Source: Stenomitos frigidus ULC18
Lineage (GTDB): Bacteria; Cyanobacteriota; Cyanobacteriia; Leptolyngbyales; Leptolyngbyaceae
NCBI RefSeq assembly: GCF_003003795.1
Contig: NZ_PVWK01000099.1
Location: 1 to 64,000, forward strand
Length of the DNA: 64,000 nt
Direction of reading: 5' to 3'
The position numbers and the translations under genes are program-made. The notes under the pieces are model-generated. The model was not told where the DNA came from and made no database searches. It saw only the letters and a program-made list of their open reading frames with translations. The stretch's first letter is position 1, and each line of letters starts with the position of its first letter. This document shows positions 27,553-35,541 of this stretch, piece by piece.

Positions 27553-30119
27553 CGAATCCAGCGGCTGAAGTGCAATCTGAGCGTCGTCGAGGGAAAGCAG
27601 AGCGGCTGACAATCTGGCTTACGGAGTCGCTCCCCAATGGGTTCGATCGCGTCTTTCGCTATGCCCCCAACGTCCAGTTGTTCTGGCTAGCAATACTGCT
27701 ACTGCTGCTATCCATCCCACTGATCATTACCCCGTTGACCACCTGGCAGCAGACGATCGCAGCCTTGATGCTCATTCTATTGGGCTGGGCGATCGTGCAG
27801 ATTGAGCAACGGTATGGCGATCGCCACACTAGCGAATACCTGCATTTATTTATGGTGTGGCTCAGCCTGCTCACCACGTTCCGCTACGTCTATTACCGCA
27901 GCAGCTATACGCTCAACCTGGATGGATGGCTCGATGGCACGTTTAGTATCTTGCTGTTTGGGGCAGAGCTCTACGCCATCATGACGCTGGCGCTCGCTTT
28001 TTTTCAGACGCTGAAGCTGAAAGATCGACAGCCGCCCAGTCTGGCAGGGATTCCAGAGCAACAGTTGCCGACAGTCGATGTCTACATCCCGACCTACAAC
28101 GAGGATGTAGAGATTGTGCGTAAAACGGCACTGGGGGCACTGGCGATCGACTATCCCGCCAACAAAAAGCGCGTTTACATCCTGGATGATGGTCGAGCAG
28201 AGAAGTACCGGGCACGTCGAGAAGCATTGCGTCAGATGTGTGCCGAACTCGGTTGCACGCTGATGACGCGGGACAATAATGACCATGCGAAAGCAGGCAA
28301 CATCAATACCGCCATGCGCAAGACGTACGGCGATTTGATCCTGATCCTGGACTGCGACCACATCCCAACGCGAGACTTTTTACAAAATACGATCGGCTTT
28401 TTCCGCAATCCTAAAGTGGCACTGGTGCAAACCCCTCACTGGTTCTACAATCCCGACCCGTTTGAGCGCAACTTGCTGACGGCTGGTAAAGTGCCAGTGG
28501 GCAACGAGTTGTTCTACAAGGTGCTGCAAAAGGGTAATGACTTTTGGAATGCGGCATTCTTCTGTGGTTCGGCGGCGGTCATCCGCAAAGATTACGTGCT
28601 GCAAATTGGCGGCATTGCTACCGAGACGGTCACGGAGGACTGTCACACATCGTTTCGCCTGCATTCGTTGGGCTACGAGTCGGTCTACTACGACAAGATA
28701 ATGGTGGCAGGGCTGGCACCGGAAAAATTCTCCGCCTATGTGGGACAGCAGGTGCGTTGGGCACGGGGGATGGCGCAAATTCTGCGGCTTGAAAATCCCT
28801 TGCTCAATCCCCGTCTGCGGTTGAGCATTCCTCAACGGCTGTGTTACTTCAGCGCGACCTCTCACTTTTTCTACGGCTTTCCGCGCTTGATGTACGCGAT
28901 CGCCCCCACCCTTTTCCTCCTCTTCGGTATCAATCCCATTCGTGGTTTGGGTCTGGAAACGCTGGCGTATGCGATGCCGCACATCTTCCTGTCTACTTAC
29001 GCCAACCACATCACGTATAAAAATGTCCGCTTTTCCTTCTGGAACGAGATCTACGAATTTGCGATGTCCTTCCAGGCAGGGCTGGTAACGCTGCTGGCGT
29101 TGATTAACCCCAAACTCGGTAGCTTTAATGTGACCGATAAGGGCGCATCCGTTACCAAGCGGAGCTTTGACTGGCAGTCTGCTCGTGCGCTGGTGATCGT
29201 GACGGTGCTGGTTGGGCTGTCGGTGCTGGCTGTCCCGCTATGGCTGATCTTGCGACCAGAAGATACGGAAGCGGTGCTCACCAATATGTTCTGGTGCTTT
29301 TTTAATCTGGTGCTGCTGATTTCAGCGCTGCTAGTTGCTTTCGAGCAACCCCAGCTACGACGGGCACATCGGCTCGATCGCAAGTTGGGCACCATCATCT
29401 ACAGCCAGGGACAAGAGTGGCGGGGGCAAACCATCAACGTCAGTGAAACGGGCTGTCAACTGCTGTTGGATAGCTGGCTGAACCTACCCGATGAAATTGA
29501 GCTGGAGTTAATTGGCGATTACGGCACGCGTGCGTTTGTGAATGGTCGCATTATCCGGGTCACGCTGATCAACGAAACCCAGGTGGTAATGGCGATCGAC
29601 TTTCTGGAACCCAGCCGCGCCCAACTGGATGCCCTCAGCCTGGTCATCTATTCTGATGTCCGGGAATGGTACTCCCAAACGCGCGGCATCGTCGATGACC
29701 CGATGGAATCGTTCAAGTTCATTATGACCAGCGTGTCGCGATCGTTCCGGGAACCAAAACCTGCACCCCCTACGCCATCGATACGCAAACAGATCCGAGC
29801 CATGGCACAACTGTATTGGGAAGGACAGTTCTATACGGCGATCGCGACCGAAATTGGGGTTCGCAGCCTCAAGCTAGAGCTAGACGGCACTGCTATTCAA
29901 AACCTGGAGGCAATGGAGCGGACAAAAGCGCTCGTCGGGCTACTCCTGAGTCAGACCGACAGTGACGCGTTACCAAAACGCTTGTTGGCTCAGGTACAAA
30001 CCATCGAAACCGTTAGCGATGCGTCGGGCAGCAAAATCGCGATCGAAGTCAGCTTTCCAGAGCACTTGCGCGATCGACAGGGTGGCAAAATCAAGGAACT
30101 GGTCGAGACGTTGAATTAG
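27549..30119 (+). CDS. bcsA: Cellulose synthase catalytic subunit BcsA with PilZ domain
   Basis: Inner-membrane GT2 enzyme that polymerises UDP-glucose to cellulose and extrudes it. Three N-terminal helices are followed by the catalytic domain: DDG (about 213), DCD (about 268), FFCGSAAV, TED (about 363) and QQVRW (about 400-404), then five membrane helices. A C-terminal PilZ domain carries the c-di-GMP motif RRAHR (about 603-607) and NVSETG (about 630-635), so activation by c-di-GMP is expected. The 856-residue length, full motif set and bcsB neighbour make this a proteobacterial-type synthase. Remnants of this gene's 3' end recur at 30942 and 31661. Confidence 0.96.
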   Translation: MTNPAAEVQSERRRGKAERLTIWLTESLPNGFDRVFRYAPNVQLFWLAILLLLLSIPLIITPLTTWQQTIAALMLILLGWAIVQIEQRYGDRHTSEYLHLFMVWLSLLTTFRYVYYRSSYTLNLDGWLDGTFSILLFGAELYAIMTLALAFFQTLKLKDRQPPSLAGIPEQQLPTVDVYIPTYNEDVEIVRKTALGALAIDYPANKKRVYILDDGRAEKYRARREALRQMCAELGCTLMTRDNNDHAKAGNINTAMRKTYGDLILILDCDHIPTRDFLQNTIGFFRNPKVALVQTPHWFYNPDPFERNLLTAGKVPVGNELFYKVLQKGNDFWNAAFFCGSAAVIRKDYVLQIGGIATETVTEDCHTSFRLHSLGYESVYYDKIMVAGLAPEKFSAYVGQQVRWARGMAQILRLENPLLNPRLRLSIPQRLCYFSATSHFFYGFPRLMYAIAPTLFLLFGINPIRGLGLETLAYAMPHIFLSTYANHITYKNVRFSFWNEIYEFAMSFQAGLVTLLALINPKLGSFNVTDKGASVTKRSFDWQSARALVIVTVLVGLSVLAVPLWLILRPEDTEAVLTNMFWCFFNLVLLISALLVAFEQPQLRRAHRLDRKLGTIIYSQGQEWRGQTINVSETGCQLLLDSWLNLPDEIELELIGDYGTRAFVNGRIIRVTLINETQVVMAIDFLEPSRAQLDALSLVIYSDVREWYSQTRGIVDDPMESFKFIMTSVSRSFREPKPAPPTPSIRKQIRAMAQLYWEGQFYTAIATEIGVRSLKLELDGTAIQNLEAMERTKALVGLLLSQTDSDALPKRLLAQVQTIETVSDASGSKIAIEVSFPEHLRDRQGGKIKELVETLN

Positions 30120-30266
30120 GCGATCGGGCTAGTGCGGCGTGGCGCTCAGGATCTCTCCATAAAGCCACCAAAGCTAAGTTTTCTGAGTCCTCATAAATTC
30201 TGCATGAATAACGCTTCGATCGCTCAGGCTAAAATGCAAGAGTAACCTTGCAATAAGGTCAAAGCC

Positions 30267-30566
30267 ATGACAGTTTCTCCAGAGGAGAGGGTCCACCAAC
30301 GTCAACCCCGTTATGCGAAAGAAGAATACGCCCATCGTGGCAATGAGCTTTACGAGTCTCAGGTGCGATCTCAGGTTGAGGACGGCAATCATGGCAAGAT
30401 TGTAGCGATCGACATTGAAACCGGAGCGTTTGAAGTGGCAGAGGATACGATCACCGCTACCGATCGCCTCTATGAACGTGTCCCGGATGCCCAGCCTTGG
30501 GTGATTCGGATTGGGCATCGCACAGTGTATCGTTTTGGTTCGCGCAGCTTGAAGCCGTCAGCATGA
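30267..30566 (+). CDS. Conserved small hypothetical protein paired with an aspartic protease
   Basis: A 99-residue acidic soluble protein. Its central part, GKIVAIDIETGAFEVAEDTITA, suggests a small beta domain. It overlaps or abuts the next gene (aspartic protease relic at 30563) by four bases, and this pairing is frequent in cyanobacteria. ATG with AAGG upstream. Its job is unknown; a role as partner or regulator of the protease is only an inference from the pairing. Confidence 0.7.
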   Translation: MTVSPEERVHQRQPRYAKEEYAHRGNELYESQVRSQVEDGNHGKIVAIDIETGAFEVAEDTITATDRLYERVPDAQPWVIRIGHRTVYRFGSRSLKPSA

Positions 30567-30918
30567 TGCAAGGTTGGGTGAATCAGAACTGTGAAGCAAT
30601 GCTGCCGATCGTGGTTGGTCATGACAATGCGTCGAAGCAAATGATTGAGGCATTGATTGACACGGGATTTTCAGGCTTTCTATCCCTGCCATTATCTATG
30701 ATTGAATCACTGGAACTGCCTTGGATATTCAGTGATTTTGTTACCTTGGGCGATGGCAGTGAAGTCATTTTTCAGATGTATCGAGCCATCGTCATTTGGG
30801 ATGGACAGTATAAGCATCAGAATCGGAGCCTCTTTTAGGCATGAGTTTGCTGTATGGATTCAAGCTGCAAATTGAAGCAAGGGAGCGCGGCATCGTGACG
30901 ATCGCAGCCTTGCAGTAG
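30563..30918 (+). pseudogene. Clan AA (retropepsin-like) aspartic protease, frameshifted
   Basis: The first frame (MMQGWVNQNCEAMLPIVVGH onward) has the retropepsin active site ALIDTGFSGFLSLP and runs to a stop at 30838 after IWDGQYKHQNRSLF. The missing C-terminus continues in another frame with ESEPLLGMSLLYGFKLQIEA and ends IVTIAALQ at 30918. The conserved PLLGMSLL block identifies the second part. A small deletion between about 30812 and 30820 explains the change of frame. It follows the 99-residue gene with a four-base overlap. Either inactive or a sequencing error. Confidence 0.7.
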
Positions 30919-30941
30919 AGCATGGTAGTCAGTGAGGGGCG

Positions 30942-31025
30942 ATCGCTCACCCATACATCCAGCCACAACCGCGCGATCGGCAGGGCAGCAAAATTAAGGA
31001 ATTGGTCGAAACGTTGAGTTAACGT
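30942..31025 (+). repeat. Degenerate copy of the bcsA 3' end (copy 2)
   Basis: Bases 30973-31022 match the last codons of bcsA, so that in frame they would still read RDRQGSKIKELVETLS followed by a stop. The matching bcsA end (30070-30119) reads RDRQGGKIKELVETLN. The sequence just before it (GATCGCTCACCC to CCAGCCACAACC) is shared with copy 3. It forms the left border of the DUF433/DUF5615 cassette. Confidence 0.85.
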
Positions 31026-31094
31026 TGGCATAGATGATTTACTTGAATCAGCTAGAGACAGACGTTTAATTTCAGTTCATGATTGTGAGAACCT

Positions 31095-31325
31095 ATGAAC
31101 TACCGAGACATCATCACAATCGAGCCTGGAAAGCGTGGTGGCAAACCCTGTGTCCGTGGCTTGCGAATTACGGTGTATGAAGTGCTTGAGTACCTGGCTT
31201 CCGAGATGACTGAAGCAGAAATTCTCGACGACTTTCCCGATCTGACGCGAGACGATTTGAAAGCCTGCATTGCGTATGCCGCTGATCGTGAGCGTCGGTT
31301 TATGACGGCTCCATTCTCTGCATGA
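31095..31325 (+). CDS. DUF433 antitoxin
   Basis: A 76-residue protein of the DUF433 family, with the typical GGKPCVRGLRITVYEVLEYL and DFPDLTRDDLKACIAYAADR, giving a winged-helix DNA-binding fold. These proteins are antitoxins for DUF5615 PIN-like toxins. It overlaps the toxin gene downstream by four bases (ATGA). The module lies between two copies of the bcsA 3' end. Confidence 0.9.
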   Translation: MNYRDIITIEPGKRGGKPCVRGLRITVYEVLEYLASEMTEAEILDDFPDLTRDDLKACIAYAADRERRFMTAPFSA

Positions 31326-31654
31326 AACTACTTTTCGATGAAAACCTATCACCTAAGTTACCGAGCCGTTTAAGCGATCGTTTCCCAAATTCGCTTCATG
31401 TTCGAGATATAGGCATGAAAGCAACGATCGACTCAATCGTTTGGGATTATGCAAAAGACAACAATTTGATGATTGTCTCGAAAGATGCGGATATGCACGA
31501 CTTGAGCCTGGTGTTGGGAAAGCCACCGAAAGTGATTTGGCTTCGTCTTGGAAACTGTTCGACACGACAAGTTGAAAATTTGCTACGTCGGGAATTTAAC
31601 GCTATTCGGTTATTTTATGAAGATGAGAGCTTATCGCTGCTTGCGTTATCCTGA
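31322..31654 (+). CDS. DUF5615 PIN-like toxin
   Basis: A 110-residue PIN-like ribonuclease-type protein: MKLLFDENLSPKLPSRL carries the first acidic residue, then SIVWDYAKDNNLMIVSKDADMHD the second acidic cluster, and VIWLRLGN the core strand. This matches the DUF5615 toxin partner of DUF433 antitoxins. Translationally coupled to the antitoxin. Appears intact. Confidence 0.9.
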   Translation: MKLLFDENLSPKLPSRLSDRFPNSLHVRDIGMKATIDSIVWDYAKDNNLMIVSKDADMHDLSLVLGKPPKVIWLRLGNCSTRQVENLLRREFNAIRLFYEDESLSLLALS

Positions 31655-31660
31655 TGCACT

Positions 31661-31865
31661 GATCGCTCACCCGTCTCTCCAGCCACAACCGCGCGATCGC
31701 GGTCAGATTTGCAGAATGTTGGCGCGATCGGCAAGTTGGCAAAATCAAAGAACTGGTCGAAACATTGAGTTAGTCGATCGCGGTGGTACGGCAAAGCGAT
31801 CGTTGTCTCTCCACAAACCCACTAAAGCTAAGTTTTCTTCGCCCTGAAAGATTCTGTATGGTTAA
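31661..31865 (+). repeat. Degenerate copy of the bcsA 3' end and its downstream flank (copy 3)
   Basis: Bases 31661-31700 match the start of copy 2. After a roughly 30-base insertion, 31721-31772 match the bcsA end and would read ARDRQVGKIKELVETLS then stop. The following 31773-31865 match the normal downstream flank of bcsA (30119-30210), including AAAGCTAAGTTTTCT and ATTCTG-ATG. It is the right border of the toxin-antitoxin cassette. Confidence 0.85.
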
Positions 31866-32155
31866 CCATTCTCTCGAAAAAGGGTAGTTATACTGGCAAC
31901 ATCCACCTAAATCTCCTCTTGAGGGGTTTAGACAGATCTCTGTCCGCCTAAATGCCCAGTTTAGGATCTTAGACTGAATCTTATCTGCCTAATCAGCCAA
32001 TCCGGGATCTTAGGCTGAAAGTTTCTGTCTAAATATTAGTTACACCGCCTTGTCCTTGGTGGTGGCGCGGCCGAGAGGTTATCTGTCATTGCCTTAGACC
32101 CAAATGGGAGTGAGGTCATCGGTGAAGAAAGTATTTTGAGGATAAGGGATAAAAA
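31866..32155. repeat. Intergenic region with imperfect direct repeats
   Basis: About 290 bases without a gene. GGATCTTAGACTGAA near 31963 recurs as GGATCTTAGGCTGAA near 32008, each followed by a TCTGYCTAA motif, and a related TTAGACAGATCTCTGTC lies before them. The function is unknown. Confidence 0.5.
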
Positions 32156-32995
32156 ATGAGATTGCCAACTACCTACTTCAGATATTCTCTCTTAGTGTCA
32201 TTTTTGCTTTTTATAGGTCTTACTCCATTAAGTTTACTCATTTCCTTTTTTGTCCCCAGCATGTGGAAACTTGGAGTTTACTCACTGTTTTTCGTCGCAC
32301 TAATAAATTTGGCTTTTACCACTGGTTTTATCTTTTACTACAGGGTCTCTATTAATCCCCAAGGACTGAGATGTACAAGCTTTTGGGGCAAGCTTTATTT
32401 TATAGAATGGTCAACCATAACTGGTGCGAGATCCTATGGTGGACTTTGGACGTTTGGATTCAAGTTTCTTTTACTATCGACTACTAAATTTTCAAGCGCA
32501 TTATGGCTGCCCTTATTTCTGCATGATATGCCTCGGCTTAAGCAAATAGTTTCTGACTATGCAGGCACAAGCAATCCACTTGCCATTCAATTAAAGGAGC
32601 AAAATACCCCAGTTAGCAAGGGAAAGAAAGCAGAGGATCAGATTAAATTTGCGTGGCAAGGAGGAATAGTTCACGGCACTATAAATTTAGTATTTATACT
32701 TTTGGCTTTAACAGGCTACGATTTTTTTATTAGACTCACTGAGTTAATAGACATATCAAAACTTTTAATATCAGTACTTTTAAATGTTTGCCTAATTTTT
32801 GTTCTATCATTTGGCATCTACAAAAAAAGCAGAGTTTCTGCTGTAGTCATACTAATTTACCTTGCCTCAAGCCAAGCTTGGGAAGTAATTGAACTTAGAA
32901 GAATTCCAGGGATACTATCGTGGTTTTTTCTTATTGCCTACGTGGGCGGAGTTCAAGGTACTTTTTCTTATCATAAACTGCGAGGAAATCGTTGA
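32156..32995 (+). CDS. AT-rich multi-pass membrane protein, unknown function
   Basis: A 279-residue protein with two N-terminal hairpin helices (about 10-60: YSLLVSFLLFIGLTPLSLLI and LGVYSLFFVALINLAFTTGF), a soluble central part with a WSTITGARSYGG strand pattern like bacterial PH domains, and three or four C-terminal helices. Base composition is clearly lower in G+C than its neighbours and nearly free of the GCGATCGC octamer, which suggests recent acquisition. Not recognised as a named family. Confidence 0.65.
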   Translation: MRLPTTYFRYSLLVSFLLFIGLTPLSLLISFFVPSMWKLGVYSLFFVALINLAFTTGFIFYYRVSINPQGLRCTSFWGKLYFIEWSTITGARSYGGLWTFGFKFLLLSTTKFSSALWLPLFLHDMPRLKQIVSDYAGTSNPLAIQLKEQNTPVSKGKKAEDQIKFAWQGGIVHGTINLVFILLALTGYDFFIRLTELIDISKLLISVLLNVCLIFVLSFGIYKKSRVSAVVILIYLASSQAWEVIELRRIPGILSWFFLIAYVGGVQGTFSYHKLRGNR

Positions 32996-33047
32996 GTAAG
33001 CCGTTGAGCTACGATATGGATGAAGCCGTGACTCAAGGAGTTTTAAG

Positions 33048-33422
33048 GTGGATGCATCCAGTGCTGGGCAAGCAGAAATTATCCGGACAGAGCGCGGACT
33101 GACGATCGCAGGCACCCGCATCACGCTTTACGATGTGATGGACTATGTGACAGCTCAGTACCCTCCGAAATTCATCCGCTCCTTGTTTAACCTGACAGAG
33201 GAGCAGATCAATGCTGCTTTATCCTACATTGAGGCAAATCGTTCTGAAGTCGAAGCAGAATATCAGCTTGTTCTGAAGCAATCTGAGGAAAATCGGCAGT
33301 ACTGGGAGGAACGTAAGCGTGAGCATTTTGCTCGTGTTGCAGCAATGCCACCCAGACCGGGTCGAGAGGCTCTCTGGGCAAAACTTCAAGAGCAGAAAGC
33401 TAGGCATAAGCTAGAAGCATGA
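33048..33422 (+). CDS. DUF433-type antitoxin, long form
   Basis: A 124-residue protein whose N-terminal half has the DUF433 core (IIRTERGLTIAGTRITLYDVMDY and FNLTEEQINAALSYIEAN), followed by a helical charged C-terminal extension (about 70-124) absent from the shorter antitoxin at 31095. Start is GTG 33048 with AAGGAG eight bases upstream. Its last codons overlap the following toxin-like gene (ATGA). The partner is frameshifted. Confidence 0.82.
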   Translation: MDASSAGQAEIIRTERGLTIAGTRITLYDVMDYVTAQYPPKFIRSLFNLTEEQINAALSYIEANRSEVEAEYQLVLKQSEENRQYWEERKREHFARVAAMPPRPGREALWAKLQEQKARHKLEA

Positions 33423-33813
33423 ACTTCTTGATTGATCACAACTTGGGGGGACATGCAGAGATTTTATTGGGCAGTATTGCGAGTCAAGGTTGGTTAGAGC
33501 TTCTCTCGATTCGTTTTGTCACCTTCAAGGAGATGAATCTAGCGATCGACAGTAGAGATCGAATCGTTTGGCAACTTGCTCAGGCAAATCAGATGATTTT
33601 GCTGACTGCCAACCGTAGTATGAAAGGTGAAGACTCCCTGAACAAGTTCTTCGAGAAGACAATACTCTGGATTCCTTCCCTGTCATGACAATTGGAGACG
33701 CTAATCGATTTTTATCCGATCGAGTCTATCGAAACCGTTGTGCTGACCGTATCCTCGAAATCTTGTTAGATATTGAAACCTGGATGGGTGTTGGTCGTCT
33801 TTTTATCCCATGA
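33419..33813 (+). pseudogene. DUF5615-like toxin with single-base frameshift
   Basis: The first frame starts MNFLIDHNLGGHAEILLGSI, has the acidic core IDSRDRIVWQLAQANQMILLTANRSMKGEDSL, and stops at 33688. The lost C-terminus follows in the next frame: REDNTLDSFPVMTIGDANR, then RCADRILEILLDIETW, ending GVGRLFIP at 33813. Insertion of one base near 33650 would restore one 131-residue protein, so the break is precise. It may be a recent inactivation or a sequencing error. The upstream antitoxin overlaps it by four bases. Confidence 0.75.
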
Positions 33814-33855
33814 CGTAGCTAAATCAATTGGGTTAAGCCGCTAACAAAAGACCAA

Positions 33856-33909
33856 GATCTTTATTTCACTCAAGGTTTTAACGATCGCGCTCCTTCCAGC
33901 GATCGCAAT
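33856..33909 (+). repeat. Left member of an imperfect direct repeat flanking the SH3 gene
   Basis: TTATTTCACTCAAGGTTTT followed by a GATCGCG and a second GCGATCGC resembles the block at 34613-34665 (TTATTTCACTCAGTTTTTT with the same two octamer-like sites). Confidence 0.6.
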
Positions 33910-33935
33910 CAGACCTAGCAAATGGAAAGTAACTG

Positions 33936-34568
33936 ATGCAACGTGGTTTTCAAGTGCTGTTATTAAGCACGATCGCCCTTTCTCTAACCATACCAACCCA
34001 AGCAGCAGAACCGAATCCCAATGGCTCCCGCAATCCACCGGAACCCGGTTGGAGCCTATGGCGACCCAAAGCTGAAATTCCTACGGCAGGGTTTAGTGCA
34101 GGGTTTTCCAACATGGAGTTAGGCGGATTCCTGGATTTTGAACACTCCTGTGCCGAAGCGATCGGTGTTCCTGTAGAAGAAACACCTTACTGGTTTCGGC
34201 TCAGCAACTCGATCGACCAAATCGGCACGGGCACGGCTGAGTTTGGCTGCTGGAAGAATGGCGCGTTGATCAACACGATCGTCAATACAGCTGTTAGCAC
34301 AAAACTGGAAAACGTCACCTGTCTCCGAGTACGGGTTCCTACAGGAGACGATCTCCGCATTCGTGTCGAGCCGAGTTTGAAGGCGACCATTATTGGCGCG
34401 GTCAGCAATGGGGCAACGGTCAAACCTGACAGTTTTCCAGCGACGATCATTCAAGAAGACAACCGCAATTGGGTGGCAATCCAAGCGCCACGAAAAGTTT
34501 GGGTTTCCAATGATCGCCCAGAGACACCCGGCAACCTAACGTTATGTAAGGCAGTGACGGGGCGTTAG
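33936..34568 (+). CDS. Secreted protein with C-terminal SH3-like domain
   Basis: A 210-residue protein with a signal peptide (VLLLSTIALSLTIPTQAAEP). The middle region (about 50-120) is unrecognised and contains several Cys. The C-terminal part LRIRVEPSLKATIIGAVSNG resembles a bacterial SH3 domain, often used to bind peptidoglycan or peptides. The gene is flanked by direct repeats. Function unknown. Confidence 0.68.
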   Translation: MQRGFQVLLLSTIALSLTIPTQAAEPNPNGSRNPPEPGWSLWRPKAEIPTAGFSAGFSNMELGGFLDFEHSCAEAIGVPVEETPYWFRLSNSIDQIGTGTAEFGCWKNGALINTIVNTAVSTKLENVTCLRVRVPTGDDLRIRVEPSLKATIIGAVSNGATVKPDSFPATIIQEDNRNWVAIQAPRKVWVSNDRPETPGNLTLCKAVTGR

Positions 34569-34612
34569 ATGCGATCGCTCCCTTACAATTAAGTTAACGA
34601 TAGAAAAATCAA

Positions 34613-34665
34613 TATCTTATTATTTCACTCAGTTTTTTGGCGATCGCGGAAGAACAGCGATCGCC
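34613..34665 (+). repeat. Right member of the imperfect direct repeat flanking the SH3 gene
   Basis: Matches 33856-33909 in TTATTTCACTCA, a T run and two GCGATCGC-type sites in the same order. See the left member. Confidence 0.6.
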
Positions 34666-34723
34666 GAAGATCTGAAGTAGACTTTCAATACTGGCAGCAT
34701 CAAACCCAGGATTCAAAGTAGAC

Positions 34724-35113
34724 ATGAGTACCGAAATCACGATCACGTTGCCCGATGAGGTTTATCAGCGCGCTGAGCGGTTTGCACGGTTAGCGAATCG
34801 GGATGTGGCGGGAGTTTTAGCCGATACTATTCAACTTTCAATGCCACCGGTCAGGGCTGATCTTAGTGAACTTGAGCCTCTTTCGGCGCTCTCTGACAAA
34901 CAGGTTTTAACGCTGGCAGAATTACAAATGGAGCCGGAGCAAGATGCCCGACTGAGTGAGTTGCTCGATCGGCAGCAGGCAGGCACTCTTGCTGAAAATG
35001 AGCATTCAGAGCTACAAACGCTCATGCAGATTTATCAAGAAGGGCTACTGCGAAAAGCCACTGCCCTGAGTGAAGCTGTCAAGCGTGGACTCCTCGCTCC
35101 CCTGAGCCAGTGA
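34724..35113 (+). CDS. RHH-like small protein paired with an HNH endonuclease
   Basis: A 129-residue protein: ITITLPDEVYQRAERFARLA at the start looks like a ribbon-helix-helix DNA-binding element, followed by a helical region (AELQMEPEQDARLSELLDRQ and HSELQTLMQIYQEGLLRKAT). It overlaps the HNH gene (TGA/GTG). The pairing recurs in cyanobacteria and resembles a toxin-antitoxin arrangement in which this would be the antitoxin-like partner; that is inference. A relic of the 3' end of a similar gene is at 38182. Confidence 0.75.
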   Translation: MSTEITITLPDEVYQRAERFARLANRDVAGVLADTIQLSMPPVRADLSELEPLSALSDKQVLTLAELQMEPEQDARLSELLDRQQAGTLAENEHSELQTLMQIYQEGLLRKATALSEAVKRGLLAPLSQ

Positions 35114-35538
35114 GCCAACTTTCTGAAGCCGTCCGAACACGAGTGCAGCAGCAGGCGAACCATCAGTGCGGCTACTGCCTTAGCCTGCAAAAGTATGTTT
35201 TAGGGATTCTAGAGATCGACCACATAACCCCTAAAGCAGCAGGTGGCTCTGACAACGAAGAAAACCTGTGGCTTGCCTGCCGTCTATGCAATGCTTACAA
35301 AGGCACCCAAACCCACGCAAGAGATCCGGTGACCAATCGCAATACCAAACTATTTAATCCACGGCAACAGAAGTGGGTACGGCATTTTGTTTGGTCAGAG
35401 GACAGTGCTTGTATCGTCGGTTTAACTGCTTGTGGGCGTGCTACTGTTCTGGCGCTCCAATTAAACAATCCCTATGCCGTTACAGTCAGGCAAGCTTGGA
35501 AAGCTGCTGGTTGGCATCCACCGAATTTCAAATACTAA
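35110..35538 (+). CDS. HNH endonuclease
   Basis: A 142-residue HNH nuclease. CGYCLSLQKY supplies the first zinc cysteines, IDHITPKAAGGSDNEENLWL is the HNH core with His and Asn, and CRLCNAYKG gives the second cysteine pair and the final Lys/His-position element. Starts with GTG overlapping the upstream stop. The C-terminal part (WSEDSACIVGLTACGRATV) is not catalytic. Probably acts on DNA, with the upstream RHH-like protein as partner. Confidence 0.88.
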   Translation: MSQLSEAVRTRVQQQANHQCGYCLSLQKYVLGILEIDHITPKAAGGSDNEENLWLACRLCNAYKGTQTHARDPVTNRNTKLFNPRQQKWVRHFVWSEDSACIVGLTACGRATVLALQLNNPYAVTVRQAWKAAGWHPPNFKY

Positions 35539-35541
35539 TTT

